Below, in pieces: positions 50,932 through 57,433 of a stretch of 64,000 bases of DNA. How positions within the stretch are numbered: the stretch's first letter is position 1; each line of letters begins with the position of its first letter. The notes under the pieces were generated by a model. That model saw nothing but the letters and a program-made list of their open reading frames with translations. It was not told the DNA's origin and searched no databases. This stretch comes from Betaproteobacteria bacterium (GTDB lineage Bacteria > Pseudomonadota > Gammaproteobacteria > Burkholderiales > JAEUOS01). The stretch spans positions 1 to 64,000 of the forward strand of contig JAQGMJ010000029.1 in assembly GCA_028292405.1 (NCBI GenBank). Direction: 5' to 3'. A program made the position numbers and the translations under genes.

Positions 50932-51156
50932 ATGAAAAACGTCAAACTCCTCACCGCAGCAGCCCTGATGTTCGCAGCCGCCGGCGCCTATGCCGGCACC
51001 GATGACGGCAACGTACCGCAAAACACGCGCAGCAACCAGGTCGCCGCCAACCAGCAACCGAATCAACAGACCCGGCAGGCGCCGGCCCCCGTCGCCTCCG
51101 GCACCCAAGCCCAAGTCCGCAGCACCGACTCGAGCATCGTCTCGCCGAACCCGTAA
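50932..51156 (+). CDS. Secreted microprotein, family member 3
   Basis: 74 residues. Signal peptide MKNVKLLTAAALMFAAAGAYA, mature GTDDGNVPQNTRSNQVAANQ, tail SSIVSPNP. The middle is the longest of the three and rich in Asn and Gln. Ribosome site AAAGGAA. Tandem with members 1 and 2, on one likely transcript. Confidence 0.75.
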   Translation: MKNVKLLTAAALMFAAAGAYAGTDDGNVPQNTRSNQVAANQQPNQQTRQAPAPVASGTQAQVRSTDSSIVSPNP

Positions 51157-51370
51157 ACCCCGCAACAGCATGACGGATCACCCAGCCGCAGTGCCCGGCG
51201 CAAGAGCGACAACCGCTCGAAGCACCGGACACCTCGCGGCCCGCGGCGCCCTCAGCATGTAGGCACCACGGACCGCCCGGAGCACGACCGGGTCGACCCG
51301 CAAGGCAAGGACGGAAGGCCACAAGCCGCCCCACCCCATGCAATGCGCGTCTTCAGAAGGAAACAGCATC

Positions 51371-51553
51371 ATGAAACACATCATTGCAACACTGCTACTG
51401 GCCGGCGCCAGCTTTGGTGCCCTCGGTTTCAACCCGGATCCCACCTACGCCGCCACCACCCCCACCAGCGACCAATACACGCCGATCATCTGCGTGATGG
51501 GTAGCTCCCCGGATGGCTGCACCGACGGCGGTCCCGGCAAGCCGCGCCGCTAG
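51371..51553 (+). CDS. Small secreted protein with two cysteines
   Basis: 60 residues from ATG 51371 with AAGGAAACAG upstream. Signal peptide followed by DPTYAATTPTSDQYTPIICV and SSPDGCTDGGPGKPRR. The two cysteines could form a disulphide loop of about ten residues. Unrelated in sequence to the three preceding microproteins, but in the same direction and before the same terminator. Function unknown. Confidence 0.65.
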   Translation: MKHIIATLLLAGASFGALGFNPDPTYAATTPTSDQYTPIICVMGSSPDGCTDGGPGKPRR

Positions 51554-52179
51554 CGAGCCCGGCGCGCTACAACAGTTGTAGTGCGCCCGGCAGATTTCCC
51601 CTGCGGCCCGGCTTACGGGCTTTCACGGTGCCCACGGGCACCGTGCTTTTTGTTTGGACCGTGAGAAAACGCCCTGAAGTCCCCTTGGGGGACCTTAGAA
51701 ATTTTCGGGATTTGCGCGGACTGCATTTGCGCAACCTGAGAAAACCTGAGGTTTTTTCGTTTTTTCAGTTAGGCGCGAGAGTCCATCTACTACGACTGTA
51801 GTGAGCGAGCTGTGCGCCATCTTCCGAAAATGACAATGAATGATGGTTTTTTCGGAAAAATTTTTGCACCGCCTCAGGCGGGAATTTCTTCGCGTTGGAA
51901 GCTGCGTTGCAACGACACCTCGCCCGCAAACCAGCCTTGCGCCCGGCCGCCTCTTGCACATGTTAAAGAGCCACGCACATCCGCGATAACGCGGGCACTG
52001 GTACCTAACATACGCGAAACGCGCAACTAAGTGTGGTTGATTTTCGCCGCCGTTGTTGACGCTCGCCGGCAAGCGGGGGTATTCTTTGCCGCGTGGGGGC
52101 ATCGCAGATTCCCCGCTGTCGGCAAGGCGCTTGGGCGTCCAAATTCTGCTTCTACCCGTCTTCAACGGAGTCAGAAGCC
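51554..52179. other. Intergenic region rich in inverted repeats
   Basis: About 625 bp without a convincing gene. It contains the palindrome CTACAAC-A-GTTGTAG within 51561-51587, the terminator at 51624-51655 and an AAAACC-TGA-GGTTTT hairpin near 51740-51755. An inverted repeat TTCCGAAAA (51822-51830) / TTTTCGGAA (51849-51857) also lies here. Part of this could be the remnant of a small non-coding element. Confidence 0.45.
51624..51655 (+). terminator. Intrinsic terminator
   Basis: Perfect inverted repeat CACGGTGCCC (51624-51633) / GGGCACCGTG (51636-51645), then CTTTTTGTTT. It ends the microprotein gene group. Confidence 0.85.
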
Positions 52180-53310
52180 ATGGACGCACCCAACACCCCT
52201 CCTTCCTTGCAATCCCGCGGCGCGCGGGTGGCGATACTTTATCCCGGCGACCGCGAGGCGCGCGGCAATCACACGCCGGAGAACAGCCGCTTTGCCGACG
52301 TGTTCCAGGCGCTGGCCGCGCGCGGCGTGTGCGCCGAGCCGGCCGTGTATCACGACGACTTTTCCGCCGAGGTCCGCGAGCAGTTGATGCAGGTGGACGG
52401 GGTGCTGGTGTGGGTGAACCCGATCGAAGGCGAGCGCGACCGCACGGTGCTCGACGCCATGCTGCGCGAGGTGGCGGCGGCGGGCGTGTTTGTCAGCGCG
52501 CATCCCGACACCATCCTCAAGCTGGGCACCAAGGAAGTGCTGTTCCAGACCCGCGAGATCGGCTGGGGCTGCGACACGCATCTGTACCGCAGCATGGACG
52601 AGTTGCGCGGCGCGCTGCCGGCGCGGCTGGCTGCTGGCGAGGCGCGCGTGCTCAAGCAGTATCGCGGCAACGGCGGCAACGGCGTATGGAAGGTCGAGCC
52701 GGTGGAAAACCCGGGCGCGACCGGCGCAACCCTCGTGCGCGTGCGACACGCCAAGCGCGGCAGCTTGGATGAAACCATTGCGCTCGACGAATTCCTGCGG
52801 CGCTGCGAAGTGTATTTTTCCGGCGCCGGGCGCATCATCGACCAGGCCTACCAGGCGCGCCTGCCCGAGGGTATGGTGCGCTGTTACCTGGTGCACGGCC
52901 AGGTCGCCGGCTTCGGGCACCAGGCCGTCAACGCGCTCTGCCCGGCCCCGCCCGGCGCGCCGCCGGAGGCCGTGCCGAAAAACAGCCCGCGCCTGTACCA
53001 CCCCCCTTCGCTGCCGGCCTTTCAATCACTCAAGCACCGGCTGGAGCAGGAATGGGTGCCGGCGCTGCAGCGGCTGCTGGATATCGACACCAGGCAGCTG
53101 CCGGTGATCTGGGATTGCGATTTCCTGCTCGGGCCACGGGACCAGGCGGGGGAGGACAGCTATGTGCTTTGCGAGATCAACACCAGCAGCGTGTCGCCGT
53201 TTCCGGACTCGGCGCTGCCGCTGATCGCGGAGGCTGCTTTCGCGAACACCCGAGACGGGAAAGGCCGAACCTTGTCTGCCGAATATTCTCCGCCCTACAT
53301 GATGCCTTGA
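52180..53310 (+). CDS. ATP-grasp-like protein (Cj0069-type)
   Basis: 376 residues from ATG 52180 (MDAPNTPPSLQSRGARVAIL). N-terminal Rossmann-like part with VAILYPGDREARGNHTPENSR (landmark), VLVWVNPIEGERDRTVLD; then the ATP-grasp central part with LGTKEVLFQTREIGWG and the Gly-rich VLKQYRGNGGNGVWKVE. C-terminal acidic ligands are in VIWDCDFLLGP and VLCEINTSSVSPFPDSAL. It resembles ATP-grasp ligases and the Cj0069 family. Substrate unknown. Confidence 0.78.
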   Translation: MDAPNTPPSLQSRGARVAILYPGDREARGNHTPENSRFADVFQALAARGVCAEPAVYHDDFSAEVREQLMQVDGVLVWVNPIEGERDRTVLDAMLREVAAAGVFVSAHPDTILKLGTKEVLFQTREIGWGCDTHLYRSMDELRGALPARLAAGEARVLKQYRGNGGNGVWKVEPVENPGATGATLVRVRHAKRGSLDETIALDEFLRRCEVYFSGAGRIIDQAYQARLPEGMVRCYLVHGQVAGFGHQAVNALCPAPPGAPPEAVPKNSPRLYHPPSLPAFQSLKHRLEQEWVPALQRLLDIDTRQLPVIWDCDFLLGPRDQAGEDSYVLCEINTSSVSPFPDSALPLIAEAAFANTRDGKGRTLSAEYSPPYMMP

Positions 53311-53324
53311 TCCCATCCGATATG

Positions 53325-53358
53325 TAGGCAGCGGCTTCCCAAAGGCGGCCGCTGCCTA
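53325..53358. terminator. Strong hairpin without U-tract
   Basis: Inverted repeat TAGGCAGCGGC (53325-53335) / GCCGCTGCCTA (53348-53358), 12-nt loop, 14 bp after the ATP-grasp gene. No T-run follows, so its role as terminator or mRNA-end stabiliser is uncertain. Confidence 0.4.
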
Positions 53359-53441
53359 GCCGGGTCCATCGCAGACACCCGGTACACAAAGACAATTCCG
53401 TCGCAAGGCCTGCTCCCATTCCTTTACCGGAAGGAGTACGT

Positions 53442-54218
53442 ATGTGCGCTGTAAACATCAACAAAACCCGCCCGGTGATTTTCGCCGCCCTGCTCTTCGC
53501 TGCCGTCGCGGCGGCAAGCGATAGCCCGCTCCTCTTCGCCACGGCCCACGCCGCCGACAAGGAGTCCGCGTTCGGCATGGCTTCCGGCGGACAGCCGGGG
53601 CATTTGCCGCCGGGCTGGACTGTCGGCAAGCTGCCGGTGCTGCACTATCGCGAAGACGCAGCGCGCAAGCGCGTCTGGATACTCGCGGCCGATGGCGTGC
53701 ACGCCTATGCGCTTGGCACGCGCAAGGAGATCGGCCACGCGGTGCTGAAGGACTGGATCTGGGCCGGTGACCCCTACGGCTGCGCGCCGGACCTGGTGCT
53801 GGGGCCGGACGGCGAAGCGCTGGTGTCGAGCGACGTTTCGCCGACGCTGTGGCGCGTCGACCCCGTCACCTTCGCGGTGACGCGCAACAACCTCGCGCTG
53901 GATCACGACAACGACAAGGACGTGGGATTTTCCGGCCTGGCCTATTCACCGGCGCAGGGCGCGTTTTTCGCCATCAGCCACTTTCACGGCTCGCTGTGGC
54001 GCATCAGCCCCCTGCTGAAGTCGGCGCAAAAAATCGCGCTGACCCGGCCGGTGCCCGGCGCCTGCGGACGCAGCGCGGTGTCGCCGGCGATGAGCTGGAG
54101 CAGGCAGCAGCCCGCCAGCCTGTGCGTCAACACCGAGCGCGGCGCCAGGCAGATCAGGCTGGCGCCTGACTTGCGGTCTGGTGAAGTGGTGGCGGGATCG
54201 TGCATGATTGAGGATTGA
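53442..54218 (+). CDS. Secreted protein, beta-propeller-like
   Basis: 258 residues with CCGGAAGGAG upstream. Signal peptide ends ATAHAADKE. Repeating beta-strand pattern: KLPVLHYREDAARKRVWILA, PDLVLGPDGEALVSSDVSPTLWRVDP, VGFSGLAYSPAQGAFFAISHFHGSLWRI (landmarks). Such spacing suggests a small beta-propeller, with four cysteines in the last third. No named family. Periplasmic or exported. Confidence 0.65.
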   Translation: MCAVNINKTRPVIFAALLFAAVAAASDSPLLFATAHAADKESAFGMASGGQPGHLPPGWTVGKLPVLHYREDAARKRVWILAADGVHAYALGTRKEIGHAVLKDWIWAGDPYGCAPDLVLGPDGEALVSSDVSPTLWRVDPVTFAVTRNNLALDHDNDKDVGFSGLAYSPAQGAFFAISHFHGSLWRISPLLKSAQKIALTRPVPGACGRSAVSPAMSWSRQQPASLCVNTERGARQIRLAPDLRSGEVVAGSCMIED

Positions 54219-54447
54219 TGCAAACACCGCTGGCAACTCCCCACCTGAAGGGACCGGGGTCGAATTGTCTTCCCGGCCCTTTATTTCGGAAGGGGCCGCG
54301 GCTCCCTGCGCGCCGCGTCCGCGCGGCGCAACAGGATGTCCGTCAGCTTGCCCTTTTCCCCATCCGGCAAAGGGCAGCGCGCTAAAGGGCATGAAGGAGA
54401 TGGACTCGCCGAACTGGCAGGCCTGCGCCGGGTACACTGCTTGGTCA

Positions 54448-54684
54448 CTAACGCATGCGCTCGATGAAGCCATCTACGCGAACGCGGTTTTCTACCTCTC
54501 GCCTACGCAATATCGCCAAAGCAAGCACCTCATCCGGCGATGGCATCGCCCCGGCACCGCGCATTGCGTCCGACATCTGGCCGTTCAACAATGTACTGGC
54601 CACGCCAACCTTGGCAAATGAAATCTCCCAACTATCCAAAATAACTTTCCATACGACGACGTCGCCATCGGTGATTGGCTGCAC
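54448..54684 (-). CDS. Hypothetical small protein
   Basis: 78 residues from a GTG (MQPITDGDVVVWKVILDSWE). The composition is protein-like (SFAKVGVASTLLNGQMSD, SPDEVLALAILRRREVENRV) and lower in GC than the neighbours. The plus-strand frame over the same bases is Ser/Thr-rich and less convincing. No ribosome site was recognised. Confidence 0.35.
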   Translation of the reverse strand: MQPITDGDVVVWKVILDSWEISFAKVGVASTLLNGQMSDAMRGAGAMPSPDEVLALAILRRREVENRVRVDGFIERMR

Positions 54685-54741
54685 GGTAGGTCCCTGATGA
54701 GGTGGTCGGCTTGGAACTTGGCCTTAATTTCCGTTTAGTGA

Positions 54742-54888
54742 AAGTTTGCACAGACGGCCATTGAGTTTATCTCTAAACTTGGGCATGCTCCTAGCAAATG
54801 CGTGTTTCGACTGTATGGATATGACTGGGGCTTCTTTTCAGAAGAAGCCCCATTCGTTATTGCGGCCGGCCGATGTAAAAGGCGGTGA
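54742..54888 (+). pseudogene. Gene remnant without start codon
   Basis: A 48-codon open stretch reads TAIEFISKLGHAPSKCVFRL then YGYDWGFFSEEAPFVIAAG and ends at TGA. It is aromatic-rich and protein-like but has no start codon. The perfect hairpin GGGGCTTCTT / AAGAAGCCCC (54827-54851) lies inside it. It is probably the 3' end of a deleted gene. Confidence 0.35.
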
Positions 54889-54941
54889 GCGGCCTTTATT
54901 CAAATGCATGATATGCCCGTATCAGTGCTCAAGAGGCGACC

Positions 54942-55286
54942 ATGGGCGGTCAGCCTGCGCCGCCGCTCGTTGATCTCATGCCAAATCGCCCTCGATATCC
55001 GGCATGTTTTCGTTTCAAGAGCGAAGTCCTCCGAACCGGAGTAAGCCGTGTTGTTAAAGGCCAATGGGTATGCCATCAAATCAGCAAGCAAATCATGCGG
55101 GTGGTTGAAAACCCGGGAGCGGGAGCCGGGGCCTTTGTTTGGTGCGAATGGCTGGACGATAGCTACCACGTGACCGCAGCAAATGAGGCTCAACTCGACG
55201 TTGTGCCGCAAAACGACTGGCCGGGCCCGGGCTTAATCGCTGCGCTTGACAAGAACACGCCGCCACCCGGAGGAAGCATTGCATGA
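54942..55286 (+). CDS. DUF2158-like small protein, copy 1
   Basis: Up to 114 residues from ATG 54942; the first 30 are doubtful. The core VVKGQWVCHQISKQIMRVVENP followed by GAFVWCEWLDDSYHV is the family pattern (K-G-x-W-V, V-x-x-x-x-G, V-W-C-x-W-D, x-Y-H). It is shared with the genes at 55361-55603 and 59775-60038. Small cytosolic protein of unknown function; lower GC than average. Confidence 0.5.
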   Translation: MGGQPAPPLVDLMPNRPRYPACFRFKSEVLRTGVSRVVKGQWVCHQISKQIMRVVENPGAGAGAFVWCEWLDDSYHVTAANEAQLDVVPQNDWPGPGLIAALDKNTPPPGGSIA

Positions 55287-55360
55287 AACGGGTGTTCCAA
55301 AATGGCGCAACATTCAACAACTCGCCCGATCCAATGCCAATGCCAATGGTTGAACGCTAA

Positions 55361-55603
55361 ATGGATACTTTCAATCCTGGTGACTGGGTTCTATACATTC
55401 CCACCGGCGAACTTGTGCGTGTGGAAAAAGTGGATGCGGAGGCGGAGGATTTTGTCTGGTGCGTCTGGATAGACGATGAGGGCTACCACCGCAGACGAAT
55501 CTCGAAAAAGGAACTTCGCGCATGCTCGGTGAAGTACAGCCCACCGAGTACAACGAGCCAGTTGCTTGACACGTTCGTAGCCTCCGACCACCGGAACAAA
55601 TAG
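55361..55603 (+). CDS. DUF2158-like small protein, copy 2
   Basis: 80 residues from ATG 55361: MDTFNPGDWVLYIPTGELVR, then VEKVDAEAEDFVWCVWIDDE and YHRRRISKKELRAC. Matches the other two copies in the window at F-x-x-G-D-W-V, F-V-W-C-x-W and Y-H. An SH3-like barrel of DUF2158/YodC type is likely. Function unknown. Confidence 0.65.
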   Translation: MDTFNPGDWVLYIPTGELVRVEKVDAEAEDFVWCVWIDDEGYHRRRISKKELRACSVKYSPPSTTSQLLDTFVASDHRNK

Positions 55604-55630
55604 CCGGATCAGAAGATAAAACAGGTGGCA

Positions 55631-55654
55631 CGCGCAGGCGCCGGCGCCTGCGCG
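55631..55654. other. 24-bp perfect palindrome
   Basis: CGCGCAGGCGCC joined directly to its reverse complement GGCGCCTGCGCG. There is no loop, so on RNA it would make a GC-rich hairpin. It lies 28 bp after the DUF2158-like gene. It could be a transcription end signal or a protein-binding or recombination site. Confidence 0.7.
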
Positions 55655-55828
55655 AACCTTCGCTCCAGTGCGACATGTCATTACGCGGATGGCGTGCATG
55701 GACGGCGGATATCCGGAAGCGTAATGGCGGCCTGTGTCGGCGGCCATTCCCTTATTTTCTCCCAATCCGCGATTGCGCGTACCATGGCTTATCTCTCGGT
55801 CATCCGGCCGGTTTCCAAAGGAAACACC

Positions 55829-56044
55829 ATGACCCCCGACGCTGGCCTGAACGATGTAGAAGAAGTGACCCTGAAGGCATTGGCCGTCTTCAAGGGCAAT
55901 GACACGCCGCTGGACCGCAAGAACGTGGGCTACGGCTTTCTGGTCGATACGCTGGTGAACAAGGGCTTCGTCAAGCTCAACGGCACGCTGTGCACGCTGA
56001 CGCTCGACGGCCGCACGGAGTGGCTGCGGCTGAAGGCGATCTAG
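55829..56044 (+). CDS. Hypothetical 71-aa protein
   Basis: From ATG 55829 with AAAGGAAA upstream: MTPDAGLNDVEEVTLKALAV then KGNDTPLDRKNVGYGFLVDT and GFVKLNGTLCTLTLDGRTEW. The helix-helix-beta-wing order resembles a small winged-helix domain; DNA binding is only a guess. Stands alone. Confidence 0.6.
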   Translation: MTPDAGLNDVEEVTLKALAVFKGNDTPLDRKNVGYGFLVDTLVNKGFVKLNGTLCTLTLDGRTEWLRLKAI

Positions 56045-56229
56045 CGCCACCTCGGTCGCGCCGCTCAGTCGCGCCTTTTTCTTACCTCGGAGCCGATGCC
56101 GTCAAGGGCTTCGGATAGCGACGGGGCCGGGCATTTCGGATGTCATAAGGGAAACACTGTCAGCGCATCGCCGATGATTATCAGCAATGCGCCTACATGT
56201 CATATGGCTTGCAGGCTCCACAGTGAGCA

Positions 56230-56454
56230 ATGAAAAAGCTCACTGCACCCACCAAGGCGCAAGAAGAGGCATTGCTGACGCTCTTTATCGATGCCGAGGC
56301 AAACGTAAATGCTTGCCTGCAGGATTTCTTGAACGACCGGGAAGCGGCCGGCGTCCGGATGGCCGAGGCCCGGCGCCTGAGCGCCGCCGCTTGTGACAAG
56401 TGGACCGCGTGCCGCGCTGCGCGAAGCCGGACTTCGTCGAGGTACCTTTTTTAG
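56230..56454 (+). CDS. Hypothetical 74-aa protein
   Basis: MKKLTAPTKAQEEALLTLFI then DAEANVNACLQDFLNDREAA, helical. The last 20 residues are Arg/Ser-rich and may come from a shifted frame. Lower GC near the start. No family recognised. Confidence 0.45.
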   Translation: MKKLTAPTKAQEEALLTLFIDAEANVNACLQDFLNDREAAGVRMAEARRLSAAACDKWTACRAARSRTSSRYLF

Positions 56455-56752
56455 GCGCTGCGCGAGCTGGCGCCCGCCATTGCATTGCGCCGATGGCACG
56501 TTTGCACAATCGGCCCGTGCGCGGCTTTTCGGCAGTAATCCCTGTCATCTGCACGCTTTAGCGAGTACAGTGGGCCGCAGTTCGTTCCGAACCTGCCGGC
56601 CGGGATGCGTGAGTACGCGTCCGACCTCCTCCTTCGCTCCCCGCGACCTCCATTAGCATTTTCCCGCCTGCGCGGGCACCGGCCTTTTGACGGGCGTTGC
56701 CATGGCATGGGCGGCGCCGTTCTATTGCCCGATGCGGGGATGACGCGAGCTG
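56455..56752. other. Intergenic region with no recognised feature
   Basis: About 300 bp before the heme oxygenase gene. Several short frames exist, but none has a protein-like sequence or ribosome site. A GCCTGCGCGGGC dyad lies near 56667-56680. Confidence 0.35.
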
Positions 56753-57433
56753 TTGTCGCAAGTGCTGGTATTTGATGGGCCAGGCGTGGATACATTGAGA
56801 GAATTTCCCTCCGGTAACGGCGGCGAGGGCGGTGGCGGTTTCGGCCCGCTGCCATCGGCGGCGCGCGAGGACGACGCGCTGGCTTCGGTGCGGGAGGCCA
56901 CGGCGCATTTGCATGCGGACATCGATGCGCGCCTGCCGATCGGCGGCGGCCAGGCGAAGCTGGCGGATTACCGCGCGCATTTGCGCATGCTGCATTGCTG
57001 GCTGGGGATGCTGGCGCCCTTGCGCGCGCAGGCGCAGTCGCCCTGCCTGCGCCGCTGGTTAGAGGACATCACGGCCAAGCGCGAGCTGATCAATAGCGAT
57101 CTGGCGGAGATGTTCGGCGCGGATGAACCTGCCGATGACGGCGCCGCCGCGCTGCCGGACGAAGCGCGGGCGCAGGCCTTTTTGTGGGGCGCGGCCTACG
57201 TGGTGGAGGGCTCGCAGCTGGGCGGGCGGATGCTTTACCAGCGCCTGAAGCTGCGGCTTTCGCCGCATCCGCTGCGCTACCTGCGCGGGCGCGGTGAGGA
57301 GACTTCGGCGACGTGGCGGCGCTTTATCGCCGACTTCGGCCGCCAGGTGCGCGGCGAAAACGCGCGCGCCGAGGCGATCGCCGGGGCCACCCATGCGTTT
57401 GCCCTGCTGCATCCGCTGATCGCCCGGCTGTGA
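56753..57433 (+). CDS. Biliverdin-producing heme oxygenase (BphO type)
   Basis: Up to 226 residues; the start is uncertain (TTG 56753, or GTG 56786). The family region begins ASVREATAHLHADIDARLPI with the proximal heme His, then LHCWLGMLAPL and FLWGAAYVVEGSQLGGRMLY (G-rich distal helix). It cleaves heme to biliverdin, the chromophore of the bacteriophytochrome encoded immediately downstream, with which it overlaps by 4 bp (GTGA). This linkage is common in bphO-bphP pairs. Confidence 0.88.
   Translation: MSQVLVFDGPGVDTLREFPSGNGGEGGGGFGPLPSAAREDDALASVREATAHLHADIDARLPIGGGQAKLADYRAHLRMLHCWLGMLAPLRAQAQSPCLRRWLEDITAKRELINSDLAEMFGADEPADDGAAALPDEARAQAFLWGAAYVVEGSQLGGRMLYQRLKLRLSPHPLRYLRGRGEETSATWRRFIADFGRQVRGENARAEAIAGATHAFALLHPLIARL

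Noticed and set aside
51695-52189. 164-codon minus-strand frame in the gap before the ATP-grasp gene
   Set aside because: No ribosome site, no domain and crossing several inverted repeats; unlikely to be coding.
54827-54851. Intrinsic terminator GGGGCTTCTT/AAGAAGCCCC
   Set aside because: No T-run follows on either strand and the hairpin lies in a protein-like remnant; kept only as a note.
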